A stretch of 38,145 bases of DNA, from NCBI GenBank assembly GCA_046727855.1, contig JBKPDL010000092.1:1-38145 (forward strand), written 5' to 3'. The position numbers and the translations under genes were made by a program. Source of the DNA: DASPWV01 sp046727855 (GTDB lineage: Bacteria > Acidobacteriota > Vicinamibacteria > Vicinamibacterales > UBA2999). Shown piece after piece: positions 15,504-24,503 of the stretch. Numbering within the stretch: the first letter of the stretch is position 1; every line of letters begins with the position of its first letter. Under the pieces are notes generated by a model. The model saw only the letters and a list, made by a program, of their open reading frames with translations, was not told the origin of the DNA and ran no database searches.

Positions 15504-15664
15504 GAACTAACCAAGGGCCCTGCCAGGCCCTGCCCTTGATATCGGCTAACTCCGCGGCCCTTGGCTAGTTCTTGTTGTTGGCTTGGCGCGCTCCGCGCGC
15601 CGTAGACCGTTATGCGGGTCCACAACGCGTACAAACTTCACGTCTGTGGCCGCATAACGGTCTA
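15504..15664. repeat. Composite palindromic element, copy C
   Basis: The element starts directly after the ubiX TAA as GAACTAACC. The second module spans 15507-15568 with a 9-bp internal expansion (an extra AGGCCCTGC-type unit) and one arm mismatch. The GGCGCGC/GCGCGCC hairpin follows, then the 62-bp hairpin at 15603-15664, whose loop differs by one base from copies A, B and E. Orientation relative to the upstream gene is the same as in the other four copies. Confidence 0.92.
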
Positions 15665-15694
15665 AGAACGAAGAGAAATAAGAACGGACGAACT

Positions 15695-15733
15695 AACTTT
15701 GAACTTTGAACTTTGAACTTTGAACTTGAACTG
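15695..15733. repeat. AACTTTG tandem repeat
   Basis: Four exact AACTTTG units plus two shortened ones (AACTTG, AACTG) stand between repeat copy C and the start of the next gene. Unlike the other islands this one is a direct repeat. The rest of the 15504-15788 gap holds only copy C and an unremarkable 55-bp leader. Confidence 0.85.
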
Positions 15734-15788
15734 TCTCGTCGACCGTCGAGGTTGATCGCGCGAACGGTCGGACCAAGCAGGACACATC

Positions 15789-16529
15789 ATGCGACAGCCT
15801 CTTCGACGCCAGATTCGCCTGCTCCAGATTTACACAGGCGTCACAACCCTTGTTCTCGTCTTGATCGTCGCCGCCGCATTCGCGCAGGCGACTGGCCAGC
15901 CGCAGAAGTTCGACGAGCTCACTGTGCAGCGGCTCAATGTGGTCGACGCAGACGGCACGCTGCGGTTCGTGCTCGCCAACAAGAATCGGATGCACCCGGG
16001 CGTGATGGATGGCGTCACGATCAACCGACCCCGCCCGGTGGCCGGCATGCTGTTCTTCAACGACCAGGGCGATGAAGTCGGCGGGCTCACCTTCAGCGGC
16101 CAGGAACGCGATGGACAGCGGCGCGCCGGCGCGCAGCTCGCCTTCGATCAATTGAAGCAGGATCAGACGGTTGCGATCAGTTACTCCGAGCAGGACGGGC
16201 AACGCACCGCCGGTCTTCAGGTTTGGGATCGCGCCGATACTCGGCTGACGGAGCTGATTCGGCAGCTGAACGACGCCAACACCATTGCGGATGCCGCCGC
16301 ACGCGACGAAGCGGTCAAAAAGATACGGGCAAGCGCTCCGCCGGGACCGCGGCGCGTGTTCGTCGGCAAGGGGGCGGATAAGGCCGCAGTGGTGACGCTC
16401 GCCGACGCCACCGGCCAGCCGCGCCTGGCGTTAAAGGTGGAGGCCGACGGCAACGCGAGCATCGAGTTTTTGGACGAGAAAGGGAAGGCTGTTCGAAGAT
16501 TTACCGCCAGCGGCGCGCTGCAGCCCTGA
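15789..16529 (+). CDS. Membrane-anchored protein of unknown function
   Basis: A 246-residue protein with one N-terminal membrane segment (about residues 12-32) or uncleaved signal, after a basic start MRQPLRRQIR. The body contains FDELTVQRLNVVDADGTLRF, followed by VLANKNRMHPG, then VAGMLFFNDQGDEVGGLTFSG, and C-terminal repeats of the same theme (ATGQPRLALKVEADG, IEFLDEKGKAVRRF). These short beta-hairpin motifs, DxDGxxR/FxxxxxG in type, suggest a beta-rich exported domain. I recall similar unnamed proteins in Acidobacteria and Bacteroidetes but no function. Upstream is copy C and a TTTGAAC repeat. The downstream neighbour is convergent, with a 33-bp gap. Confidence 0.75.
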   Translation: MRQPLRRQIRLLQIYTGVTTLVLVLIVAAAFAQATGQPQKFDELTVQRLNVVDADGTLRFVLANKNRMHPGVMDGVTINRPRPVAGMLFFNDQGDEVGGLTFSGQERDGQRRAGAQLAFDQLKQDQTVAISYSEQDGQRTAGLQVWDRADTRLTELIRQLNDANTIADAAARDEAVKKIRASAPPGPRRVFVGKGADKAAVVTLADATGQPRLALKVEADGNASIEFLDEKGKAVRRFTASGALQP

Positions 16530-16562
16530 CAACCGCGCCCCCCGGCGGAAACTAACCGACAC

Positions 16563-17057
16563 TCAGAACTTGATCGCGTAGCCGGCTGCCATCTTCAGCA
16601 CGGGGACGCTACCGCTTCCGATCCGGAACTCGCCGAAGAAACCGCTGTCGTGCGAGAAGCCGAAGATGTAGCTGAAACCGGCGCTCGTGTCGGACAAATC
16701 GCGATCCGGAACCTTGCTGAACACGATCACCGGACCCCCGCCCTGGACGAGACTCCACCCGGAGTTGCCGAACGAAAAGCGCGCCATGAAGTCGATGTTG
16801 AACGTCGCGAGGCGGAGGTCGCTGCCGAAGCCGCCATCGATGCCCGGACGCAGCGAAAAGAGTCCTGCAATCCGCGGTGATTCCCAGAACACGCCGACAA
16901 ACCCCTGCTCGGGATCGATCGACGCGCCGCCCTCAAAACCAATGGCCGATTGGCCGCTTTGACTGATCGTCGGCCTCGTCTGCGCGCCAGCGGGAGAGGA
17001 CAACAGCATTCCGAAAACCACGGCAAACAACGCGCAACGTCCTCTCGAGCGGACCAT
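16563..17057 (-). CDS. Small outer-membrane beta-barrel-like protein
   Basis: A 164-residue protein from ATG 17057, which has GGAG 7 nt upstream; a longer in-frame opening reaching 17354 overlaps the divergent receptor gene and was rejected. The signal peptide (about residues 1-26) ends in SPAGAQ. The mature part has alternating amphipathic strands, such as AGLFSLRPGIDGGFGSDLRLATFNIDFMARF and SGFFGEFRIGSG, and ends with an aromatic residue (AIKF), as expected for outer-membrane barrels. It is transcribed divergently from the TonB receptor. Function is unknown. Confidence 0.78.
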   Translation of the reverse strand: MVRSRGRCALFAVVFGMLLSSPAGAQTRPTISQSGQSAIGFEGGASIDPEQGFVGVFWESPRIAGLFSLRPGIDGGFGSDLRLATFNIDFMARFSFGNSGWSLVQGGGPVIVFSKVPDRDLSDTSAGFSYIFGFSHDSGFFGEFRIGSGSVPVLKMAAGYAIKF

Positions 17058-17093
17058 GAACACTCTCCGCGGCCGACGGTTTACAAGTTCCGT

Positions 17094-17120
17094 TCCACCT
17101 GTCCGCCAACGCGTTATAGT
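17094..17120 (+). promoter_or_regulatory. Possible promoter of the TonB receptor gene
   Basis: TATAGT at 17115-17120 is a fair -10 word, with TTCCAC at 17094-17099 as a weak -35 at 15-bp spacing. It lies in the 93-bp divergent gap, 30 bp before the receptor start. The spacing is short, so this is only a suggestion. Confidence 0.3.
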
Positions 17121-17150
17121 TGCCGATCTCGTCATTCCAGGAGCAACACG

Positions 17151-20100
17151 ATGTCTCCTCTCGAGCGCAACGTCCTTGCATCCGTTCTCGCGTTTCTTCT
17201 CCTCTCCATACCGGCCGCGGCGCAGCTCGATACCGGCGCGATCGTCGGCACGGTCACCGATGCCACCGGTGCGGTGCTGCCCGGCGCGAACGTGACGGCC
17301 ACGCAGGAAGGCACGAATGTCGCGCTGACCACCATCACCAATGCGAGCGGCCAATACGTGTTTCCCGCGTTGAAGGTGGGCCGCTACGTCGTCGTCGCCG
17401 AGGTGCAGGGATTCCGCCGCGGTGTGCGGCAGGATGTAACGGTCAACGTTCAGGATCGCCGCAACATCGATTTCGCCCTCGAAGTCGGCGTCAGCAGCGA
17501 AGAAGTCGTGGTGTCGGCGCGGGCGGCGCTACTGCAGACGCAGTCGGCCGACATCGGGGCTGTGGTGGACGAGCGGCAGGTTCGCGACTTGCCTCTGCTC
17601 GGAAGGCGCTACGCGGAGCTGGCGCTTCTCACGCCCGGTGTCGTCGTGGCGCCTGCCGGCATCACGAGCCGCGGCGAAGACACGTTCTTCAACGCCAACG
17701 GCAATTACGCGACCTGGAACAACTACATGCTCGACGGCGCCGACAACAACTCGATGTCGACGAACCTGCAGGAGCGCAGCCCGCAGGTGGTGGCGCCGCC
17801 AGTCGATGCGCTGCAGGAATTCAAAGTGCAAACGCGCACCTACTCGGCCGAATTCGGCAAGGCCGCTGGTGCGGTGATCAACGCATCGGTCAAGCAGGGC
17901 ACTAACGAGTTCCGCGGCACGCTGTTCGAGTTTTTCCGCGACGAAGCCTTCAACGCCAATACCTGGGACAACAACCGCGCCGGCGTGAAGAAGGGGCCAT
18001 TCAATCAACACATCGCGGGCGGTGTGCTCGGTGGACCAATCATTCAAGGGCGCACGTTCTTCTTTGGCGACTATCAGGCGACGCGCACCGAGCGAGCCTT
18101 GTCGCAAGCCACGACGGTGCCCACCGATCGGATGAAGAACGGCGATCTCAGCGAGCTCACCGGCACGATGACGGCTTCGAACCCGTTTGTGCCCGCCGGC
18201 TGTATCGACGCAGCCGCCAAGCGGATTAATCGATCGTGCATCGATCCGATTGCGGCGAATCTCATTCAGCTGTATCCGTCGCCCAACGTGCCGGGCGCGG
18301 GGTTCTTCAACAACAACTTCATCTCCAACGGCATTCTCAACAACGACATCGATCAGTTCGACATTCGCATCGATCACACGCTGCGGTCCGGACGCGAGCA
18401 GCTGTTCGGCCGCTACAGCTTCCAGAACACCGATCGACACGAGCCACCGATTCTGAACGACCCGGTCGCTTCAGGTGATTTCGCCAGCGACATCTTCAAC
18501 CGCGGTCAAAACGTCGTCGGCGGATGGTCGCGCGTGTTTGGCGCGGCGCTGTTCAACGAGTTCCGCATCGCCTGGAACAAGGTGAGCTCGGATTCGATCC
18601 ATCCATCGTTCGGCGTCGACGCGAATGGACAGTACGGCATCCGCGGCGTTCCGAAAGACCCGCGATTCTACGGCGGGCTTCCGCACATGCCGATCGTGCG
18701 GTTTGCGCGTCTCGGCGGACCGTTCTTCCGTCCGCAATTCCAGTGGTCTCAGGTGTACCAGTTTGCCGACAACCTCACGTGGAATCGCGGGCAGCATGCC
18801 ATGAAGTTTGGCGTCGAACGGCGGCGCGATCTCGTGACCTACATCGACATTCGATCGCTCAACGGCGAGCTGAACTTCCCCGATGGGCGGTACACCGGCT
18901 TCGGCATCGGCGACTTTCTCCTTGGCCTTTCCTCGACCCAGCGGCTGTCGTTGTTCCATCAGCCCGATCTCTACGCTGACGGCTGGCAGTTTTACGCGCA
19001 GGACTCCTGGCGCCTGACGCCGGCGCTGACTCTGAACTATGGCCTGCGCTACGAGTACTTCACGCCGATGTTCGATCGCAGCAATCTGTTGACGAACATC
19101 GATCCCGCAACCGGGGCCATTGTGACCGCGCGTGATGGCAGCGTCCGCGACCGCACGCTCATCGAACCGGACCACAACGACTTTGCGCCGCGTGTGAGCG
19201 TGGCTTGGAGCACGACGCCGCGCCTTGTTGTTCGCGCAGGTTACGGCGTGTTCTATCAACAGCAGGATCGCTACGGGAGTGAAAGTCAGCTCGGACTGAA
19301 CTTGCCGCAGTTGGTCGATGTCGCCATCAGCGCGAACTCCGGCAACGATCTACCGGCATTTCGTTTCAGCGACGGCTTCACGTCGCTGTCGCCCACCAGC
19401 GTCAATCAGACCCTTGTGCAGTGGCGTATTCAGGATCCCAATCAGCACACGCCGCTAGTGCAACAGTTCAGTGTCGGTCCCGAGCTGCAGCTTGGACCGA
19501 GCATGGTCGCCGCGGTGGAGTATGTCGGCAACCGCACGCGCAACGGCCGCCGCCTGCGCAATCTGAACGAAGGGATCATTCAGACACTCGGCATCGGCCC
19601 GGTGGTGTTTCCCTACGCGCAGTACGGATTCGGCAGCGCGTTCCTCGAACAGATCGTCACCAACGGCCGCGCCGATTACAACGCCCTGCAAACACGACTA
19701 TCGCGGCGGATGAGCGACGGACTGGCCTTCAACGTCGCCTATACCTGGAGCAGTGCCCGCGGTGATTATCTCGATCACCTGAGCGTCGGCGGCGGCGCCG
19801 TCGGTAATTTCCCGCTGACCGCGTACGACATGGGACGCGATTACGGTCCGCTTGCCTTCGACCTACCGCATCGCTTCGTGACCAGCTTCATCTACGAGCT
19901 GCCGTGGGGCCGCGGCCGCCGTATGCAGCCGGCAGGCGCACTGGGCGCGCTCGCGAGTGATTGGGTGGTCAACGGCATCTTGTCGCTCAACTCGGGCCGG
20001 CCGTTCACGATCACGGCCACCGATCGTGCCAACACAGGACCAGGCCGCATCTCGCGCGCGAACTGTGTCGGTGATCCTCTGCCCGATGGTTTCAACCAAA

Positions 20101-20399
20101 CGCTCGACACATGGTTCGACATCACTGCGTTCGCCGCCACGGACAACTTCACCTACGGCAACTGCGGCAGCAACAGCGTGCGCGGGCCGGGCTCGAAATC
20201 GATGAACCTGTCGGTGTTTCGCTCCATTCCCGTCGGCGAGCGCCGTGTGGAGTTGCGCATCGAGAGCTTTAACCTGTTCAACTGGGTGAACTACGGATTC
20301 CCGGGCTCGAACGTCTCGAACCTGAATACGTTCGGCAGGATTTCGAGCACGCTCGGCGATCAGCGTGAGATTCAGTTTGCGGTCAAGTTTTATTTCTGA
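17151..20399 (+). CDS. TonB-dependent receptor with carboxypeptidase-regulatory-like domain
   Basis: An outer-membrane receptor of 1082 residues from ATG 17151, with AGGAG 7 nt upstream. After the signal peptide (ending IPAAAQ) comes a CarboxypepD_reg-like domain (about 25-105, TGAIVGTVTDATGAVLPGANV). Then comes a plug (about 120-230; RQVRDLPLLGRRYAELALLTPG, YMLDGADNN, DALQEFKVQT) and a long 22-strand-type barrel ending in REIQFAVKFYF with a terminal Phe. No SusD partner is adjacent, as is usual for acidobacterial receptors of this kind. The neighbouring PIG-L deacetylase suggests an acylated or N-acetylated sugar ligand, but this is inference. Confidence 0.93.
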   Translation: MSPLERNVLASVLAFLLLSIPAAAQLDTGAIVGTVTDATGAVLPGANVTATQEGTNVALTTITNASGQYVFPALKVGRYVVVAEVQGFRRGVRQDVTVNVQDRRNIDFALEVGVSSEEVVVSARAALLQTQSADIGAVVDERQVRDLPLLGRRYAELALLTPGVVVAPAGITSRGEDTFFNANGNYATWNNYMLDGADNNSMSTNLQERSPQVVAPPVDALQEFKVQTRTYSAEFGKAAGAVINASVKQGTNEFRGTLFEFFRDEAFNANTWDNNRAGVKKGPFNQHIAGGVLGGPIIQGRTFFFGDYQATRTERALSQATTVPTDRMKNGDLSELTGTMTASNPFVPAGCIDAAAKRINRSCIDPIAANLIQLYPSPNVPGAGFFNNNFISNGILNNDIDQFDIRIDHTLRSGREQLFGRYSFQNTDRHEPPILNDPVASGDFASDIFNRGQNVVGGWSRVFGAALFNEFRIAWNKVSSDSIHPSFGVDANGQYGIRGVPKDPRFYGGLPHMPIVRFARLGGPFFRPQFQWSQVYQFADNLTWNRGQHAMKFGVERRRDLVTYIDIRSLNGELNFPDGRYTGFGIGDFLLGLSSTQRLSLFHQPDLYADGWQFYAQDSWRLTPALTLNYGLRYEYFTPMFDRSNLLTNIDPATGAIVTARDGSVRDRTLIEPDHNDFAPRVSVAWSTTPRLVVRAGYGVFYQQQDRYGSESQLGLNLPQLVDVAISANSGNDLPAFRFSDGFTSLSPTSVNQTLVQWRIQDPNQHTPLVQQFSVGPELQLGPSMVAAVEYVGNRTRNGRRLRNLNEGIIQTLGIGPVVFPYAQYGFGSAFLEQIVTNGRADYNALQTRLSRRMSDGLAFNVAYTWSSARGDYLDHLSVGGGAVGNFPLTAYDMGRDYGPLAFDLPHRFVTSFIYELPWGRGRRMQPAGALGALASDWVVNGILSLNSGRPFTITATDRANTGPGRISRANCVGDPLPDGFNQTLDTWFDITAFAATDNFTYGNCGSNSVRGPGSKSMNLSVFRSIPVGERRVELRIESFNLFNWVNYGFPGSNVSNLNTFGRISSTLGDQREIQFAVKFYF

Positions 20400-20412
20400 A
20401 GTTTCCGCTGCG

Positions 20413-20443
20413 CCCGGAAAAGGGGTCTGACCCCTTTTTCGGG
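20413..20443. repeat. RAYT-type REP palindrome after receptor stop
   Basis: CCCG-flanked copy of the GGGGTCTGACCCC palindrome with AAAA/TTTTT arms, 13 nt after the receptor TGA and about 9.5 kb from the transposase. The extended CCCG/CGGG ends make a strong stem that could also end transcription, although no T-tract follows. It is most probably a mobilised copy of the palindrome flanking the RAYT. Confidence 0.88.
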
Positions 20444-20476
20444 AACGCAGCGTGTGAGGCGGATCGGGGACGTGTC

Positions 20477-23137
20477 ATGAAGAGAGTTCTGCTCGTTGGT
20501 TGCGCCGTGTTGGCTGGCGCAGTTGCGTTGCGCGGTTATGAGCCATTGCCGCAGGACACCGGCGCCGCCGGCACGTGGCAAAAGCTGCAGAAGCTTCGAA
20601 CCACCGCGAGCGTTATGCACACAACCGCGCATCCCGACGACGAGCATGGCGGACTGCTCGCGTGGCTGAGTCGTGGGATGGGCGCGCGCGTGTCGCTGAT
20701 GACGCTCAATCGCGGTCAGTCGGGCGACAACGCACTGGGGCCACAGTTATTCGATGGGCTCGGGTTGATTCGCACCGAAGAACTGCTCAATGCGGATCAG
20801 TACTACGGCGTGGACGCACAGTACTTCACCACGGTCATCGATTACGGTTTCTCGAAACGCCTCGATGAAGCGCTCGACAAGTGGGGCAAAGACAACGTGC
20901 TGCGCGACGTCGTGCGCATCATCCGCATGGAGCGGCCGTTGGTGCTCGTCTCGCGCTTCCAGGGCAATCAGCGCGACGGCCACGGCAACCATCAGACCGC
21001 GGGGCTCATCACCGTCGAAGCATTTCGCGCTGCGGGCGATCCCAATCGTTTTCCCGAGCAGCTCAAAGAAAAGCTGCAGCCATGGCAGCCACTGAAGGTC
21101 TACATCGGCGGCATGCGCGAAGACGAGGACTGGACGGTGCGCGTTGACACCGGCCAATACAGCCCGTGGCTCGGCATGTCCTATAGTGACTTCGCGCGCG
21201 TCGGCCTGAGCTTTCAACGGTCGCAGAACAGCGGCCGATTGTCGCTGTCGCCCGGGCCGCAATTCGCGTATTACAAACGCGTAGATACCGTGCTGCCGGT
21301 TGCGCCGGCGAAAGAGCACGACTTCTTCGACGGAATCGACACGTCCCTTCGCGCGCTGTTCAAAACCTTGCGCAGGCCTGAACACGCAGCCGCCGCCGAG
21401 CGGCTGCAGCCGATCGTCGGGGCGGTGGACGAGGCGGTCGCGAAGTTCTCTCTTCAGGATCCGTCAGCCTCGGTGCCGGCGCTTGCACGCGGCCTCGCGG
21501 CGACGCGCACCGCGATCGACTGGTTCTCGGAAGACCGCGATGCGGTCTTTTATCTGCTGCGCAAGGAGCAAGAGTTCATCGATGCCATCAATGCAGCGAT
21601 GGGCGTCGTGCTGACCGGCGTTGCGGTGCCGGCCGGAACGGCGGAGCCGTCGGGACCTGGTAGCGGCTTCGCGCCGCCGCCTGTGATGGGCGGCGTCGTG
21701 CCAGGCCAGACGTTCGATGTGCAGTGGACGTTTGTGACGCGCGGGACGCCGAGCATCTCCATGCTAATATCGGGCATCAATCTTGGCCGGGGCTTCGCGT
21801 CGTCGCCCTCGCCAAACCAACAGCGGTCGTCTGCGAATCCGCAGCCTAACGAGGCGGTGACGCGCCGCTTTACTGTAGCCGTTGCTCCCGACGCGCCGCT
21901 CACTTCGAAGCCGTATTTCGAACGCGCGTCGTTCCAGGACGCTCGCTACAACCTGCTCGACCCAGCTCAGTTCGGCAAACCCGCATCCGATACCTCGATC
22001 TCCGTGAGCGCAAACTATACGGTCGAGGGTGTTCAGGTAAGCGCGCGTGAGATTGTTCGCCGCCGCGAAGCGAAGTTACCGTTCGGATACGTGATGCCGG
22101 AACTGCGCGTAGTGCCAGCGCTTGCGGTCACTGCGAATCCCGCCACGGTGGTAGTGCCGCTGAAGGCGCAAACCAAACGGTTTGCGGTGCAAGTGGACGT
22201 GCTCAACAACAAAGAGTCAGGAAGCACAGGCGAGGTCACGCTCCGTGTTCCGCAGGGATGGACGGTCGACCCGCCACGCGCGCCGTTCTCGTTTGTGCGC
22301 GGCGGGGAGCGCGCCACCTACACCTTCACCGTCACGGTGCCGTCGCTTGCTGATCGCAGCTATCAACTGCAGGCCGTCGCCATCGCGGATGGACGCGAAT
22401 ACCTCGAAGGGTACGAGTCCATCGAGTACAGAGATCTCGAAGCGAGGCACTTGTATCGCATCGCTGTCACGGATGTGCGCGGTATCGAGGTCGAGACGGT
22501 CCCAGGCTTGAGCGTCGGCTACGTGATGGGCATTGGCGATCAAGTACCCGACGGCATTCGCCAGCTTGGATATCAGGTGACGCTCCTCGACGAGAACGAA
22601 CTCGCGCGCGGCGATCTGTCCCGCTTCGCGGCTATCGTCACCGGCACGCGCGCGTACGCGGTGCGCGACGATCTCAAGACCTACAATCGGCGCTTGCTTG
22701 ATTATGTCGAGCGCGGCGGCAATCTGATTGTGCTCTACAACACACAGGAGCTCGTGCCCAATCAGTTTGCGCCCAAGCCGGGCGAGCTGACGGCGCGTGC
22801 GGAAGAAGTTTCAGAAGAAGATTCGCCCGTGGAGATCCTCGCTGCGGACGCGCCGATGCTCAACTTCCCGAACAAGATCACGAAAGCCGACTTTGATTCG
22901 TGGGTGGAGCAGCGCGGATCGAAATTCTGGAGCAAGTGGGATCCGTCGTACCGGCCAATCATCGCCACCTGGGATCGCGGTCAGCCGCCGCAGCACGGTG
23001 GATGGTTGTGGACGCGCCACGGGAAAGGACATTACACCTACTTCGCGTACGCGATGCATCGGCAGCTTCCCTACGGCGTGCCCGGCGCTTACCGACTGAT
23101 GGCCAACCTGCTGGCGCTCAGCAAAGCCCCGCAGTAA
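20477..23137 (+). CDS. Exported PIG-L family deacetylase with C-terminal amidotransferase-like domain
   Basis: An 886-residue exported protein with a short signal peptide. The N-terminal PIG-L/LmbE-type deacetylase has the zinc motif AHPDDE (51-56) and HGNHQTAG with the third ligand around His173. Such enzymes remove acetyl groups from GlcNAc-type sugars. A middle region (about 560-640) resembles a NEW3/NPCBM-associated beta-sandwich (VLNNKESGSTGEVTLRVPQG, RATYTFTVTVPS). The C-terminal third has a class I amidotransferase/ThuA-like layout (DQVPDGIRQLGYQVTLLDEN, GGNLIVLYNTQE, GHYTYFAYAMHRQLPYGVPGAYRLMANLL). The three-part architecture is known in Acidobacteria and Bacteroidetes. The start lies 78 bp beyond the receptor, separated by a REP. 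Confidence 0.85.
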   Translation: MKRVLLVGCAVLAGAVALRGYEPLPQDTGAAGTWQKLQKLRTTASVMHTTAHPDDEHGGLLAWLSRGMGARVSLMTLNRGQSGDNALGPQLFDGLGLIRTEELLNADQYYGVDAQYFTTVIDYGFSKRLDEALDKWGKDNVLRDVVRIIRMERPLVLVSRFQGNQRDGHGNHQTAGLITVEAFRAAGDPNRFPEQLKEKLQPWQPLKVYIGGMREDEDWTVRVDTGQYSPWLGMSYSDFARVGLSFQRSQNSGRLSLSPGPQFAYYKRVDTVLPVAPAKEHDFFDGIDTSLRALFKTLRRPEHAAAAERLQPIVGAVDEAVAKFSLQDPSASVPALARGLAATRTAIDWFSEDRDAVFYLLRKEQEFIDAINAAMGVVLTGVAVPAGTAEPSGPGSGFAPPPVMGGVVPGQTFDVQWTFVTRGTPSISMLISGINLGRGFASSPSPNQQRSSANPQPNEAVTRRFTVAVAPDAPLTSKPYFERASFQDARYNLLDPAQFGKPASDTSISVSANYTVEGVQVSAREIVRRREAKLPFGYVMPELRVVPALAVTANPATVVVPLKAQTKRFAVQVDVLNNKESGSTGEVTLRVPQGWTVDPPRAPFSFVRGGERATYTFTVTVPSLADRSYQLQAVAIADGREYLEGYESIEYRDLEARHLYRIAVTDVRGIEVETVPGLSVGYVMGIGDQVPDGIRQLGYQVTLLDENELARGDLSRFAAIVTGTRAYAVRDDLKTYNRRLLDYVERGGNLIVLYNTQELVPNQFAPKPGELTARAEEVSEEDSPVEILAADAPMLNFPNKITKADFDSWVEQRGSKFWSKWDPSYRPIIATWDRGQPPQHGGWLWTRHGKGHYTYFAYAMHRQLPYGVPGAYRLMANLLALSKAPQ

Positions 23138-23159
23138 ACGGTCGTCGCGATCCTCGTGC

Positions 23160-24503
23160 CTACTGTTTTGCGCTACGCAGAAACAGCGCGTAGGCGATCA
23201 CCGTCATCCCGAGGAACGCGAACGAGAACATGATGCCTTCCCGCGGGCCGGTGAAGAAGATGTAGAGCCACAACGCCAGCGAGAGAAGCGCGGGCAGCGG
23301 ATAAAGCCACATGGTGAACGGCTGCGGAATATCCGGTCGATATCGGCGCAGCAGCATCACCGCAACGCACTGCCAGATGAAGCGCAGGAGGATCTGCACC
23401 TGAATCAGCCAGCTCACGAGCTGACCAAGCGAGAAGAAGCAAAACGGAATCGAGACGGCACCCACCGTTGCGAGCGACACGTAGGGAAAGTGCTTCGTCG
23501 GATGCACGCGTGCGAAGACGTGGAAGAAATCGCCTTCGCGCGCGGCAGCGAACGGAATCCGCGAGTAGCCGAGAATCGTTGCGTACAGGCCTGCCGCGGC
23601 GACGAAGATGATGAGCCCCGTCATGACGAGCCCCGCGACATAACCGGTCGTGGCATCCGTGAACGTGCGCTGGATGAACAGGGAAGCCACGGTTCGTGAT
23701 CGGGAGGCTTCTTCCCACGGCACCAGGCCGAGCATCACGGTGCTCATGCCGATGTACATGGCAGCGACGATGAAGATCGAGATGAGGATCGATCGCGGCA
23801 CGGTGGTCTCCGGATCGCGAATTTCCTCGCCGATATTGCATACCTGGTTGTAACCACCGTAGTTGTACATCGCAAGCACCGACGCGGCCCCCAGCCTCGC
23901 CACGAGATCCGCGTCGAGTTCGAACGCCCGCCGCGGAAAATCAAATGCCTGCGATGGTGAGAAGGTGAACAAGCCGACGACGATGACCCAGCCGACGGTG
24001 ATGAGAACACCCCACAGCATCACAACGGCAAGGCGGCCGATGGATTCGGTGTCGCGCCACAACGCGGCAGTGATGACGACACAGGAAACAGCAGCGATCG
24101 CATGGTGCTGTGACGTCGTCATGCCGGTCCACGCAAACTGCAGATAGTCGGCGATGCCGACGGCGCCGCCTGCAATCGAGAGCGGCGCGACGAGAATCGT
24201 CTGAAAAATGAACAGGAATCCCATCAGCCGGCCGATGCCGAACGGCTGGAACGCCTCGCGCAGATACAAATACGGGCCGCCGCTCCCGGGGATGGCGGCG
24301 CCAAGCTGCGCATACACGAGTCCGTCGGCGACCGCGAGCACGATGCCTGCGAGCCAGGCATACAGAATGTGCGGCCCGTTCATCGCCTGCAGCATGAACG
24401 GAATGGTGAGAAACGGTCCGACACCGACCATGCTGATGATGTTGGTCGCAGTGGCCTGCAGCAGGCCCATCGCGCGGTCGAGCCGAGCGCGCTGATCGGT
24501 CAC
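23160..24503 (-). CDS. APC-family amino acid/amine permease
   Basis: A 447-residue membrane transporter with about 12 hydrophobic segments. The N-terminal APC signature is ATNIISMVGVGPFLTIPFML (residues 18-38), followed by the loop IPGSGGPYLYLREAF (71-85), both typical of amino acid-polyamine-organocation carriers. The start is GTG 24503, which overlaps the TGA of the GH4 gene by 4 nt (GTGA), so it is the last gene of the PfkB-GH4-APC operon. The family usually moves amino acids, amines or related small organics. Its coupling to a glycosidase and a sugar kinase hints at an amino-sugar conjugate or nucleoside-like substrate, which is inference. Convergent with the PIG-L gene, 22-bp gap. Confidence 0.88.
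   Translation of the reverse strand: MTDQRARLDRAMGLLQATATNIISMVGVGPFLTIPFMLQAMNGPHILYAWLAGIVLAVADGLVYAQLGAAIPGSGGPYLYLREAFQPFGIGRLMGFLFIFQTILVAPLSIAGGAVGIADYLQFAWTGMTTSQHHAIAAVSCVVITAALWRDTESIGRLAVVMLWGVLITVGWVIVVGLFTFSPSQAFDFPRRAFELDADLVARLGAASVLAMYNYGGYNQVCNIGEEIRDPETTVPRSILISIFIVAAMYIGMSTVMLGLVPWEEASRSRTVASLFIQRTFTDATTGYVAGLVMTGLIIFVAAAGLYATILGYSRIPFAAAREGDFFHVFARVHPTKHFPYVSLATVGAVSIPFCFFSLGQLVSWLIQVQILLRFIWQCVAVMLLRRYRPDIPQPFTMWLYPLPALLSLALWLYIFFTGPREGIMFSFAFLGMTVIAYALFLRSAKQ

Noticed and set aside
16950..17150. Earlier start of the TonB receptor
   Set aside because: The extra residues overlap the divergent gene and are Arg/Ser-rich. ATG 17151 has a good ribosome site and a signal peptide.
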